Positions 16,189-25,344 of a stretch of 64,000 nucleotides of DNA are shown in pieces; within the stretch, counting starts at the first letter, position 1; the number at the start of each line of letters is the position of its first letter. Both the position numbers and the translations under genes were made by a program. The DNA is from Prosthecobacter algae (GTDB lineage: Bacteria; Verrucomicrobiota; Verrucomicrobiia; Verrucomicrobiales; Verrucomicrobiaceae): NCBI RefSeq assembly GCF_039542385.1, contig NZ_BAABIA010000007.1, positions 186,001 to 250,000 of the forward strand, given 5' to 3'. A model generated the notes under the pieces. The model saw nothing but the letters and a program-made list of their open reading frames with translations. It did not search any database and was not told where the DNA came from.

Positions 16189-18458
16189 AATAAGGCCGGG
16201 GATGGCGCAAGTAATTGTTGGACGCTGTTCATTTCCGCCAGAGCCAGATGGAAGGCCAGCGTGGACTCCGCCCCCTGGTTTTCGTTCACACGGTCTGGAT
16301 GCAAACCGTCGCTGCAACCACCCGTCGTGGAATCATAGAGAGGCACGCCAAGGTCATTGCGTCCCAAAAACCATTCAAAGGCGCGTTTGGCCTCGCGGGG
16401 CCACATGGCATCCTGAGTGGCACGAAATGCCTCCAGGCAGGCGCAGACCATGGCCTGGGCCTCGATAGGCTGCTGATCAAAGTCAGCCCGCGCCCCATCA
16501 CGCTGGTAAAAACCATTGCTGCCAATCGGCCGGAAATGCCCTGCCTGGGTTCGCTGAATGGAAACCAGCCAGCGCAGAGACTTTAAGCCGATTTCCATCG
16601 CCTCCTCATGAGGCATGAACTGGCCGCTGAGAATCAGGGCTTGGCAGATGCGGGCATTGTCATAGGTGGCCCCAGGCTCGAACCAAGGCCAGTCTTCGGT
16701 GGCATAGGCATTCCAAAGATTGACCAGCCGCTGGGTCAGCAGCGTCCGCATCGCATGCACCTGCGTTTTCTCGTCGTCAGGATTATGGCGGAGATATTCA
16801 TGAATACCTAACAATGAGAATGTCCATGCCCGAGGAGAAGTGAAGGCGGCCACCGCTGCCAGCCCACGCTGGAAGAGCTGGGCCGAAAGCCGGCGATGCC
16901 CTTCATTCCGCGAACGTCCCGCGCCCGTGCCTGCAGCCCACAGGGCGCGCCCGTGGCTGTCTTCACTGCCCGCTTCCTCCAGCCACTGCCGACCATGACT
17001 CATGAAATTCCGAAACCGCCCCGTTTCATAATTGAGTGCGGCGGCCAGAAATGCGAGGTAGTGAGTGGCCAGATGATCCAAACTTGGAGACAGAGGCAGG
17101 CTGCCCTGCTCATCCAGCAGGTTGCAAAGGATGAACGCCCGGGCGTTATCATCGGTGCAGTAGCCTTCATGAAAATTCGGCACGTTAAAGATCGCGTGCT
17201 GGTAGATGCCAGTGCTGTCGCTCATCCGCTCCACATGGTCTAACCGCAAGGGTGGCAATGCATAAGGACGGCTGTTGAGAGTCCAGCCAGCGAAGGCTTT
17301 TCGCGAGGTGGCCTTGCGATCTGCACGCGCATGCTGGAAGGATTCCAGATAACGCCGGGCCACGGCTGGCCAGACCATCTCACGTCCCATGGCATAGGCA
17401 TCATGGCGTATTTTTTCCAATCGTGCCGGATCCTCCAGCAGTCCGCAGACACCTTCCGCGATGCTGGCGGCATTGCGGAACGGCACTAGCACGCCGCGCC
17501 CCTCGGCCAGCAGTTCCTGGGCATGCCAGTAGGGCGTGGAGACCACGGCCTTCCCTGCCCCAAAAACATACGCCAGCGTGCCGGAGGTGACTTGGGCCTC
17601 ATTGAGGTAAGGTGTGAGGTAGATGTCTGTCGCGCCAATGAACTCCTTCAAGTCATCGGCTGAAACAAAGCGATTGTAAAAGATGACGTGATCCTTCACG
17701 CCGCGGTCCTCTGCCAGGCGCTCCAGTCCCAACCGGTAGCGTTCCCCCTCCCGGGCGATAAGATGCGGGTGGGTCGCCCCCAGCACTAGGTAAACGACAT
17801 TCGGATGCTGCCGCACGATCTCAGGCAGGGCCTCAATGACATGTTCGATCCCCTTCCCTGGCCCGAGAAGACCAAAGGTGAGCAGCACCTTGCGACCTTC
17901 CACGCCGAACTGCTCCTTATAAAAAGAGGAATCCACAAACGGCATGTCTGGGATGCCATGAGGAATGATATCCACCTTGGTTTCCGGCACCGCGTAAACC
18001 TCATGCAGGATCTCCGCGCCTTTGCGGGCCATCACAACCAGGCGGTCGCTACGGCGGACGAGTTCATCCATCACTTTGCGCTGCGCGACATTCGGCTCGC
18101 TGAGCACGGTGTGAAGGGTCGTCACCACGGGCATGCGCACCTCCTTCAAAAGGGCCAAAAGGTGGCTGCCAGCGGCTCCGCCGTAGATGCCGAATTCATG
18201 CTGCACGCAGAGCACATCGGCATTGTTGAAGTTGAGATAATCCGCCGCCCTGCGGTAAGAATCGAGGTCCTTTTCCAGCAGTTCAAAACGCACTCGCTGG
18301 GGATAATCGTACCCGATAGAGCGATCATTGACGGCACCCACAAAACAATCTGCCTCAGTCGCCGCTTGGGCCACGGATTCAGCGAGATCGTAAGTGAATG
18401 TGGCAATGCCACAAAGACGTGGCAGGTAATCGCCCAAAAAGGCAATGCGCTGCGGCAA
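16185..18458 (-). CDS. GT4 glycosyltransferase fused to a helical (alpha/alpha-barrel-like) C-terminal domain
   Basis: A 757-residue protein. Residues 1 to about 385 form a GT-B glycosyltransferase of the GT4 type: GIATFTYDLAESV near the N-terminus, TFGLLGPGKGIEHVIEALP near 195, and the PYLNEAQVTSGTLAYVFGAGKAVVSTPYW nucleotide-sugar region near 280-310. The remaining 370 residues are helical, with repeated aromatic/Trp-rich segments (WPWFEPGATYDNAR, YCTDDNARAF) that look like an alpha/alpha-toroid glycosidase or epimerase fold. The start is a TTG at 18458; no ATG lies upstream before the domain. Coupling to the GH130 gene suggests synthesis or turnover of one storage or signalling glycan. No signal peptide. 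Confidence 0.8.
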   Translation of the reverse strand: MPQRIAFLGDYLPRLCGIATFTYDLAESVAQAATEADCFVGAVNDRSIGYDYPQRVRFELLEKDLDSYRRAADYLNFNNADVLCVQHEFGIYGGAAGSHLLALLKEVRMPVVTTLHTVLSEPNVAQRKVMDELVRRSDRLVVMARKGAEILHEVYAVPETKVDIIPHGIPDMPFVDSSFYKEQFGVEGRKVLLTFGLLGPGKGIEHVIEALPEIVRQHPNVVYLVLGATHPHLIAREGERYRLGLERLAEDRGVKDHVIFYNRFVSADDLKEFIGATDIYLTPYLNEAQVTSGTLAYVFGAGKAVVSTPYWHAQELLAEGRGVLVPFRNAASIAEGVCGLLEDPARLEKIRHDAYAMGREMVWPAVARRYLESFQHARADRKATSRKAFAGWTLNSRPYALPPLRLDHVERMSDSTGIYQHAIFNVPNFHEGYCTDDNARAFILCNLLDEQGSLPLSPSLDHLATHYLAFLAAALNYETGRFRNFMSHGRQWLEEAGSEDSHGRALWAAGTGAGRSRNEGHRRLSAQLFQRGLAAVAAFTSPRAWTFSLLGIHEYLRHNPDDEKTQVHAMRTLLTQRLVNLWNAYATEDWPWFEPGATYDNARICQALILSGQFMPHEEAMEIGLKSLRWLVSIQRTQAGHFRPIGSNGFYQRDGARADFDQQPIEAQAMVCACLEAFRATQDAMWPREAKRAFEWFLGRNDLGVPLYDSTTGGCSDGLHPDRVNENQGAESTLAFHLALAEMNSVQQLLAPSPALL

Positions 18459-18541
18459 GGTGGAACCGCTCAGGACAAACCTTTCAGGTGCTGCGACATG
18501 CCTTACCAGACAGCCTACCCAGCTTTAAGCAAGGGATGCTT

Positions 18542-19600
18542 TCACAACCGCCCGCCCCACACCTGGGCAAAATGATGGGCCAGACGCAGCTTTTGAGCGA
18601 CTTTAACCGGAATCACAAACGGATACAGGGCCGATTCGCCAACGCTGTTGGAAATCTCATTAAGCACCGTGGAAAGACAAATCCAACGCTGCAGCCAGGC
18701 CAGGAACTCATCATTGGCGACGGGGTCATGTTTGAGGATGGTCGGCAGAAAACCAGCTTCCACAGGCATCATCACCAAAGGCAAGGCGACATGCTGAACC
18801 TGGACGCCCAGGCCTTCACAGGTTTCCAAACCATCGGCGATCTGCAGATAGTGCGCCCAGGTTTCCGCCCAGTCCTCCCAAGGGTGTGAAGCGGCATAAC
18901 CAGTGATGTAACTTTGCTCCCAACCGGTGGACGGGCCTTTTTGGTAATGGCTGCTCAGAGCCCCTGCATAATCCAGCCACTCATCGCCGAAGCGTTCACG
19001 AAAGGCCATGCGGAGCGGGTCTTCCCAAGGAAGATCGGAGAGAAACCGCTGCCAGAGATAATGGGCGCTTTCATGGCGAAAATGTCCCAGCAAGGTGCGG
19101 CTGTTTTCTCCGAGCTGCTGCCGATTGATCTGGCGGTAGGTATCATCCGCCTCCTCCAGGTTCACCGTGATGACACCATTCAAATGCCCCGTGGTGACTG
19201 TGGGATTGGAAAGGGTGCTGATGATGTCAAAGGCGAGTCCCGCTGCCGGGTTTTCGGATTTCAGGGGGAGCGTGATGCCCAGATGCCGAAGGGTGTAGAT
19301 GAGCCGCTTTTTGGCCATCTCCATACGGCCCCAAAGCAGCAGGTTACGCCCCGAGTTCAGATCCGGAATGGTCCGGTTCATCAAACAGCCGACGCAGAGC
19401 CGATGGCGTGAATTCGCCGGGACCAACCAGTTGCAAACGCCATGCTTCACGCCGTTTTCACAGCGTTTCATGCCGATGGAAGGCTGGATCCGCAGCATTT
19501 CGGAGGTGTAGGGATCATACCCCACCTCCTTTCCGCATTTCAGACAGCGTGAGCTGCCAAAGAAGATCACATTGCCACAGTCGCAGTTGAATCGTTGCAT
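18542..19600 (-). CDS. DUF2248-type putative zinc-binding metallopeptidase
   Basis: A 352-residue cytoplasmic protein of the family annotated as putative zinc-binding peptidase (DUF2248). It starts with a zinc-ribbon-like region (cysteines at 6, 8, 19 and 22, then CENG, CNW and CVGC). It carries an HExxH metalloprotease motif, HESAH, inside GHFRHESAHYLW near residue 177, with a downstream EDWAETWAHYL helix that can supply the third ligand. Physiological substrates are unknown. It lies 83 bases upstream of the glycosyltransferase gene on the same strand and may be the first gene of a three-gene operon. Confidence 0.82.
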   Translation of the reverse strand: MQRFNCDCGNVIFFGSSRCLKCGKEVGYDPYTSEMLRIQPSIGMKRCENGVKHGVCNWLVPANSRHRLCVGCLMNRTIPDLNSGRNLLLWGRMEMAKKRLIYTLRHLGITLPLKSENPAAGLAFDIISTLSNPTVTTGHLNGVITVNLEEADDTYRQINRQQLGENSRTLLGHFRHESAHYLWQRFLSDLPWEDPLRMAFRERFGDEWLDYAGALSSHYQKGPSTGWEQSYITGYAASHPWEDWAETWAHYLQIADGLETCEGLGVQVQHVALPLVMMPVEAGFLPTILKHDPVANDEFLAWLQRWICLSTVLNEISNSVGESALYPFVIPVKVAQKLRLAHHFAQVWGGRL

Positions 19601-19667
19601 GGGAAAAGGTGGGTAGACTCCTGGATGAAGCGGCCAACCTCTCTTCGCCGCATTTCATGGGACTGTC

Positions 19668-20219
19668 ATGCGAAGGTTGCCACTTCGGGGTAAAGGCGGC
19701 CTCTGGAACCGAGGACCATTTGTCAAAGAGCCCAATCTATGCCAAGAGTTGAGGGTGAACCTCAGCCAGCCACGCATCGAAGTTTCTGTCGGAACCCAGA
19801 GTCTGGTGCTGTGGGATGGCATCCGCCAGGTGAAGTGCTGGCCCTGCAGCACCTCCAAATTTGGCCTGGGCTACATCGAAGGCAGCAACAAAACCCCCCT
19901 GGGCGGCTTTCTTGTGCGGGAAAAGCACGGCGACGGTGCCCCTGCGGGCACCATTTTTAAATCCCGCCAGCCTGTGGGCCTGTGGACAGAGGACATCGTA
20001 ACACCGGATGACCTCATTTTGAGCCGCATCCTGTGGCTGGATGGGGTGGAAAAACGCAATGCCAATACTTGGCAGCGTTACATCTACATTCACGGTACCA
20101 ATGATGAGCGCAGCATCGGTCGTCCAGCCAGCCATGGCTGCATCCGTCTCAAAAATGCAGCCATGATTGAGCTTTTCGATCTGACCCCCGTGGGGACAGC
20201 CGTGTGGATCAGCGAATAA
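19668..20219 (+). CDS. L,D-transpeptidase (YkuD/ErfK family)
   Basis: A YkuD-domain protein of up to 183 residues. The catalytic signature HGTNDERSIGRPASHGCIR has the nucleophilic cysteine near residue 163, matching HG-x(n)-SHGC-x-R. Such enzymes form 3-3 peptidoglycan cross-links or attach proteins to the wall in the periplasm. No signal peptide is visible in any start version. The ATG at 19668 adds about 29 atypical residues; a GTG at 19755, just before the first domain strand (PRIEVSVGTQSLVLWDG), would give a 155-residue protein. The start and the export route are unresolved. Confidence 0.83.
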   Translation: MRRLPLRGKGGLWNRGPFVKEPNLCQELRVNLSQPRIEVSVGTQSLVLWDGIRQVKCWPCSTSKFGLGYIEGSNKTPLGGFLVREKHGDGAPAGTIFKSRQPVGLWTEDIVTPDDLILSRILWLDGVEKRNANTWQRYIYIHGTNDERSIGRPASHGCIRLKNAAMIELFDLTPVGTAVWISE

Positions 20220-20232
20220 GGGCGAGTGGCCC

Positions 20233-20505
20233 CTATTCCACGTCGCCAAATCCGGAAAGCACCAGTTCCTCCAGATCCGCCATGGCAGCCTCGGCGTCCA
20301 CGCCTTCGGTCGTCAGCTTGATCACTTCACCGCGGCCAGCGGCCAGCATCATCAGTCCCATGATGCTTTTGCCATTCACTGGCTCTTCATCTTTTTCCAC
20401 CCAGATGTCGCACTTGTACTTGCTCGCACGCTTGACAAACTGCGCCGCCGGACGGGCATGCATGCCCATCTTGTTTCGGATCGTGAGGTCTTTGCTGAGA
20501 GTCAT
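20233..20505 (-). CDS. HPr family phosphocarrier protein
   Basis: A 90-residue HPr-like protein. The phosphorylatable histidine is His16 in GMHARPAAQFV, and the regulatory serine is Ser47 in VNGKSIMGLMML, the site that HPr kinase modifies. Both sites are intact, so it could act in phosphotransfer and in Ser-P signalling. It lies 24 bases downstream of hprK on the same strand. No enzyme I or sugar EII genes are present in the window, so a regulatory role may dominate. Confidence 0.93.
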   Translation of the reverse strand: MTLSKDLTIRNKMGMHARPAAQFVKRASKYKCDIWVEKDEEPVNGKSIMGLMMLAAGRGEVIKLTTEGVDAEAAMADLEELVLSGFGDVE

Positions 20506-20529
20506 GCGGGTGAGTTGGCTGGGCGCAGA

Positions 20530-21498
20530 TCAACCTATCTGGTCGTCCGCCATCTTTTTCAACAATCTTTGATCAAACTCAACCGCACTGTTGTAGCCAA
20601 ATGTGCGTAATTTGTAATTTAGGGCCGCCAATTCGATCAAACCGGCCACATCGCGGCCTGGAGCGACTGGAATATCCACCTTGGCGATGGTCATACCCAT
20701 GACCTCCGTCGTCTGGTTTTCCATGCCCACACGCTCCAGATCGTTAGATTCCTGGAGGTGCACCAGATTCACGGCCAAATCCAGCCTTTTGCTCATGCGG
20801 ACGGAGCCCACCCCAAACAGGGCCGCCACATTCAGAATCCCCAGTCCCCGGATTTCGATCATGTTTCGGGTCATTTCGGGGGCGGAGCCCACGATTTCGC
20901 GCTCCTCGACAAGGCGCAGGCGCACCGCATCATCCGCCACCAGGCTGGCCCCACGTTGCAACAGGCCAATGACGCTTTCACTTTTGCCGCAGCCGCTTTT
21001 CCCCTGCACCAACACGCCGATGCCCTGTACGTCCACCAGACAGCCATGCACCAGCATGGTGGGGGCAAAGGCCCACTCCAGCTTAATGGTGGCCGCATTG
21101 ATGAATTTCATGGTGATCATGCTGGTCTGGAAAACGGAAATGCCCGCTTCATTGGCGATGGCCACCAGCTCCTCACTCAGCCGGTGCCCACGGGCCACGA
21201 TGAGGCAGGGGATCTCCCAACTGCACAGTTGGCTGAAACGGGCCGCCCGCAGTTTAGGCTCCAGCCCTTCCAAAAAAGAATGCTCCGAATTCCCGATGAT
21301 CTGCACCCGCTTGTAGGCGAAGTAGGTGAAGAACCCCGAAAGGGCGAGGCCAGGGCGGTTGACCGAAGGCTCCGAGATCTTGCGTTTAAAGCCCGCATCA
21401 CTGCCGACCAAACGCAGCTTCAATGCTTTTTCATTGGTTCTGAAAAACTCCTCCACCGTGATGGCGGAGGGACGTTTCATTTTTGAGGAGGGACTCAT
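20530..21498 (-). CDS. hprK: HPr kinase/phosphorylase
   Basis: A 322-residue bifunctional enzyme that phosphorylates and dephosphorylates the seryl residue of HPr. The N-terminal ligand-like domain spans about residues 12-140. The kinase domain starts with HGCLVDVQGIGVLVQGKSGCGKSE (Walker A GKSGCGKS at about 166-173) and contains the ADDAVRL and MIEIRGLGILN segments, the latter being the HprK signature. The ATG at 21498 (MSPSSK) is chosen over the one at 21534, which adds a 12-residue tail; MKRPS at 21480 is a third option. HPr follows 24 bases later. Confidence 0.94.
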   Translation of the reverse strand: MSPSSKMKRPSAITVEEFFRTNEKALKLRLVGSDAGFKRKISEPSVNRPGLALSGFFTYFAYKRVQIIGNSEHSFLEGLEPKLRAARFSQLCSWEIPCLIVARGHRLSEELVAIANEAGISVFQTSMITMKFINAATIKLEWAFAPTMLVHGCLVDVQGIGVLVQGKSGCGKSESVIGLLQRGASLVADDAVRLRLVEEREIVGSAPEMTRNMIEIRGLGILNVAALFGVGSVRMSKRLDLAVNLVHLQESNDLERVGMENQTTEVMGMTIAKVDIPVAPGRDVAGLIELAALNYKLRTFGYNSAVEFDQRLLKKMADDQIG

Positions 21499-21564
21499 GT
21501 CCGTGCAATTTAGCGGGAGAAACTGCCAGCCCAAGCAGAATCCTGGAATTTGCGCTCCCGAGTT

Positions 21565-23394
21565 TCAGGGCGCACGGCCAAACTCCCAATGCGTGAGGGC
21601 TTCATTTTTACCTTTCAATTCGATGGATTGGATCTCGAGATCCGCCGCCTCCGCCCCCGGGGTGATACGCAGATGAATGAGCCTCCCCTGGATGGGCAGC
21701 AATACTTTCAGCTCCTGCCATACCTCCCCAGCGGGCCACTGAAAAGGGCTCTCGTTCGCAGGCAGAAAGTCGCTCTCAGCCTTCGTTCGCCAGCTCACCC
21801 TGGCAGCACCGCCTTTCTTGGCACGAGCGCGCAAAGTGATCTCGACAGGGCCCGCAACCGAGAGGCCGGGCCGTGTGATGAACACACGCGCAGCTTTGGT
21901 TCCCCTTCCCTGCGGCACGATTCGCAGTCCGGTATCTGTCGTTTCCAAAGTGCCATTCCGGCATAGCCAGCCTTGTACGCCGCCGGGCTCTACTGCCGCC
22001 AAAGGAGGAGCAGGAGCCAACTTGGCATCCACATGATCTGCAAAGAAAACCACATCCTGGGGGTGCAACGGCTCCGCTGCGCCAGGCCGATGCAGCTCCT
22101 GACTCCAGGCTTTCAGTTTTGCGTCCAAGCGGGCGGCGATCTCTGGATGCTTGGCCAAAAGGTTTTCTGTCTCACCACCCGGCTGAGAAACATCAAAAAG
22201 ATAGCTCTCCTTGTCTCCCAGATGAATCAGTTTCCACGGGTGCTCCAGCACAGCCGCCTGACTGCGCCAGCGCCAAAAGAGGGCTTCATGGGGGGCCGTT
22301 TTATTTTCTCCCAGCAGGTGAGGCATCAGATTCACCCCATCCAGTGCTTGGTCATGAGGCAGACCCGCCAGGGCCACGGCAGTCGCCGCCACGTCCAGAT
22401 TCATCACGGGTTGTTCATAGACCTTCCTGGGCGGGATCTTCCCCGGCCACGCAGCAACAAATGGCACCCGTACACCGCCATCCGTCAGCATACCTTTTTC
22501 ACCGATCAAGGGGGCATTCAGGGAGCCATTCCACGCCCCACGTTTGAGAGGAGCGCCATTGTCCCCAATGAAAAAGATCAGAGTGTTTTTCTCCACGCCC
22601 ATTTCCTTGAGCTTGGTGCGCAGACGCCCGATGCCATCATCCATCGCGGCAATCATCGCCAGGGCCTGACGGCGCTCTTTCGGAAGATGATCCGGTGTTT
22701 TGGAAAACCACGGTTCCGGTGACTCAAGCGGCACATGCGGTGCATACCAGGCCAGGTAAAGAAACCAAGGCACCTCCGGCTTCGCCGCCCTGCGATCCAG
22801 AAAACTCAGCGCCGCCTCCGTCTGCACTGTGATGCGAAAACGATCATCCGAGACTAGCTTGGGTGCATCCTCAAACGGCTTCCCGTCCAGCCCATGGGAA
22901 GCGTAATACTGGCGCAGCTCCCCGCGCCAGTATTCATCAAAACCATGCCTGTGCGGCATGTGATCCGGCAGCACACGAAGGGTCCTTGGACCTTCCTTTT
23001 TACTTCCCAGGTCCAGGTGCCATTTGCCACACATGCCTGTGACATAGCCTGCCTGTTTCAGTCGCTCAGGCAAAGTCAGCACCTCCAGAGGCAGCGGTCC
23101 CTTGTGATTATCATCCACGCCAAAACGATTCTGGTGAGTGCCCGTGATGACGCCAGCACGGGAAGGAACACACTGCGGTGCACTGACATATCCCCGTGAA
23201 AAACGCACCCCATCGTGGGCCAGCTGATCCAGATTCGGGGTCCTGACATCAGGATCTGCCCCCTGCAATGCCAGATCCGCCCAGCCATGATCATCGCTGT
23301 AAATCAGCAGGACATTCGGTGCCGCAGAGAGACATGCTGGAAGGCTGATCCAGCCGATGAGCGCGAATAAAAAGACTGCTTTCAAAGGTTCCAT
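21565..23394 (-). CDS. Secreted sulfatase with C-terminal accessory domain
   Basis: A 609-residue exported sulfatase, last in the DUF1549/DUF1501/sulfatase operon. The signal peptide covers residues 1 to about 25. The Asp pair of the metal site is in IYSDDHGWADL (34-35), the formylglycine motif is CVPSR (75-79), followed by GKWHLDLG near 123 and FFIGDNGAPLKRG. The catalytic part ends near residue 440. About 150 further residues form a beta-rich module (WLCRNGTLETTDTG, then VEITLRARAKKGG), similar in design to the tail of the neighbouring sulfatase. The ATG at 23394 is preferred over an upstream TTG at 23409. It starts 31 bases after the preceding sulfatase. Substrate unknown. Confidence 0.9.
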   Translation of the reverse strand: MEPLKAVFLFALIGWISLPACLSAAPNVLLIYSDDHGWADLALQGADPDVRTPNLDQLAHDGVRFSRGYVSAPQCVPSRAGVITGTHQNRFGVDDNHKGPLPLEVLTLPERLKQAGYVTGMCGKWHLDLGSKKEGPRTLRVLPDHMPHRHGFDEYWRGELRQYYASHGLDGKPFEDAPKLVSDDRFRITVQTEAALSFLDRRAAKPEVPWFLYLAWYAPHVPLESPEPWFSKTPDHLPKERRQALAMIAAMDDGIGRLRTKLKEMGVEKNTLIFFIGDNGAPLKRGAWNGSLNAPLIGEKGMLTDGGVRVPFVAAWPGKIPPRKVYEQPVMNLDVAATAVALAGLPHDQALDGVNLMPHLLGENKTAPHEALFWRWRSQAAVLEHPWKLIHLGDKESYLFDVSQPGGETENLLAKHPEIAARLDAKLKAWSQELHRPGAAEPLHPQDVVFFADHVDAKLAPAPPLAAVEPGGVQGWLCRNGTLETTDTGLRIVPQGRGTKAARVFITRPGLSVAGPVEITLRARAKKGGAARVSWRTKAESDFLPANESPFQWPAGEVWQELKVLLPIQGRLIHLRITPGAEAADLEIQSIELKGKNEALTHWEFGRAP

Positions 23395-23425
23395 AAATTT
23401 GGCTAACAAACTTTATTTCAGATCA

Positions 23426-25321
23426 TCAATTCTTGAACGGTAGCCACTCTTTCAGCACCTTGCCATTGGCATCGACCAGAGAAAGATTGGAAATCTCCAC
23501 CTGCCCTTTTCCCTGGGCGGGATCCAGGCGCAGAGAATGGAGGCTTTTCACCGGAAGCACCACTTCCTGCTCATGCCACTCACCGTCAGCAACCCCAAGC
23601 AGGGGCACCGTGCGATCTTTATGAAAAGGCTGTCCCGCGCTGCTGACATAATAGATCAAAGCCTGGCCTTTGGCCGTGCGGCGCATCCGAACCCGCACCG
23701 TCATAGACTCTGGGTTACCCTGAGGCACTGTCGTCGTAGCCAGCCAGGGATCCCCACCTGTGCAGTCCACGATTAGCGCCCCCTCCTTGGTCAGCTCCAG
23801 CCTCGCATCCTTGCTCGATGTCCAGCCACCAACAACACGTCTTTTCGCAATCGGTTCGCCCTTGGCTTTATAGGCAGGATTCAGCTTGGGCACCACCGCT
23901 TCCGTTTTCTTTAAGTAATCGCTGATCAGCGTATTGAGCGCAGAAACCAGTTCTGGCTTTTGCGGTGCTAGGTTCTTCGTTTCACTCACATCCTCCACGA
24001 GATTGTAGAGCTCCAGGCGGTCGCTGCCATCTTCAGCCGCAGCAAAAAAGCGGATCAGCTTCCAGTCCCCACGACGCACCCACGTACCTGGTAGAAAGCC
24101 CTCAATGTCCGATCTGCCGCCATGCGGGAAGTGGCAAAAGATGGCTTCACGCTCCACCTTTCCGCCTTTCATCGCAGGCACGATGCTCACGCCATCCATG
24201 GCCTGCCCAGCGGGGGGCTGCAACTCGCATAGCTCCAAAAGGGTGGGAAAAAAGTCCACGCTTTGCACCACCTCAGCACTACGGCTTCCAGGCTGCACAT
24301 GCCCAGGCCAGGCTATGAACAACGGCACCCTTGTCCCCCCTTCATAATTGCTCGCCTTGCCGCTTCGAAAGGGCGCATTGCTGGTCACAGGCACATCGGA
24401 ATAGCTGCTATTTTTGCCCATGGCCTCCTTCGGCACATTGTGCCAGGCCCCATTGTCACTGGTGAAGACCACCAGAGTCTTTTCTGAGAGCTTCAGTTCA
24501 TCCAAAGTCTTGGTTAGGCGGCCCACGGCCTCATCCAGACTGCGGATCATGGCTGCATACATGGGGTTACGCTGGCCCGCCTTGGGGTCTGTATTCTTCG
24601 CCGCCTCGGTGATGTAATCCGCCTTGGCCATCCAGGGCGAATGCACGCTGAAGGCCCAGTAGTTTAAGAAGAAAGGGCGGTCCTTGTTCTCACGCATGAA
24701 TTTTACGGCCTCCTCAGCCATGCGATCCTCAATGTGGTCACCCGGCTTGCCCTCGTCTTTCCAGAAAGCCCAGGGGGCAAAGTATCCATTGCCACCGCCC
24801 GGCCCAGGCCCGGGTGTGTGCGGCAAATCCACATCAAAACCCTGCTCCAGAGGGGAATAAGGTGCGGGCCCCAGATGCCATTTGCCAAAGTGCCCAGTTC
24901 GATAGCCTGCCTGTTTTAGAAGCTCCGCAAGAGTCACATACTCCGTCCGCATCCGCGTCACCGATTCGGCTCCCAAAACCCGCGTTTGAGCCCCACCCTT
25001 CATCAAGGTCTTTTCCAAAATCACCTGCGGCACATGGCATGCAGGTGCAGTAATTCCCGTGCGGGCCGGAGCCATCCCCGTGAGAATGCTGCTGCGTGTG
25101 GGCGAGCATAGAGGACTGGCCGAGTAAGCCTGGGTAAAAAGCATGCCCCGTTTCGCCAACGCATCCAGGTGAGGGGTTGCGTGAAAGGTGCTGCCATAAC
25201 AGCCCAGATCACTTCCGCCCAGGTCGTCAGCGAGAATGAACACAATGTTAGGCCGAACGTCCGGTGCAGCCTTTGCAAAATCAAAGGCCAGCAACAAAAT
25301 TAAAATGGAGAAGAATTTCAT
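23426..25321 (-). CDS. Secreted sulfatase with C-terminal accessory domain
   Basis: A 631-residue exported sulfatase. Signal peptide about 1-18; metal-site ILADDLGGSDLGCYG (about 29-43); formylglycine motif CSPTR (72-76), a permitted CxPxR variant; GKWHLGPAPY near 145. The catalytic domain runs to about residue 480. A roughly 140-residue C-terminal beta-rich module (GWTSSKDARLEL, then TVRVRMRRTAKG, then WHEQEVVLPV) follows and may bind carbohydrate; this is inference from its layout. The gene is fourth of five in the operon, with 23 bases to the sulfatase gene before it and 31 to the one after. Desulfation of a polysaccharide is likely; substrate unknown. Confidence 0.9.
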   Translation of the reverse strand: MKFFSILILLLAFDFAKAAPDVRPNIVFILADDLGGSDLGCYGSTFHATPHLDALAKRGMLFTQAYSASPLCSPTRSSILTGMAPARTGITAPACHVPQVILEKTLMKGGAQTRVLGAESVTRMRTEYVTLAELLKQAGYRTGHFGKWHLGPAPYSPLEQGFDVDLPHTPGPGPGGGNGYFAPWAFWKDEGKPGDHIEDRMAEEAVKFMRENKDRPFFLNYWAFSVHSPWMAKADYITEAAKNTDPKAGQRNPMYAAMIRSLDEAVGRLTKTLDELKLSEKTLVVFTSDNGAWHNVPKEAMGKNSSYSDVPVTSNAPFRSGKASNYEGGTRVPLFIAWPGHVQPGSRSAEVVQSVDFFPTLLELCELQPPAGQAMDGVSIVPAMKGGKVEREAIFCHFPHGGRSDIEGFLPGTWVRRGDWKLIRFFAAAEDGSDRLELYNLVEDVSETKNLAPQKPELVSALNTLISDYLKKTEAVVPKLNPAYKAKGEPIAKRRVVGGWTSSKDARLELTKEGALIVDCTGGDPWLATTTVPQGNPESMTVRVRMRRTAKGQALIYYVSSAGQPFHKDRTVPLLGVADGEWHEQEVVLPVKSLHSLRLDPAQGKGQVEISNLSLVDANGKVLKEWLPFKN

Positions 25322-25344
25322 GAAAATGAGACAGTGAAAACGAA

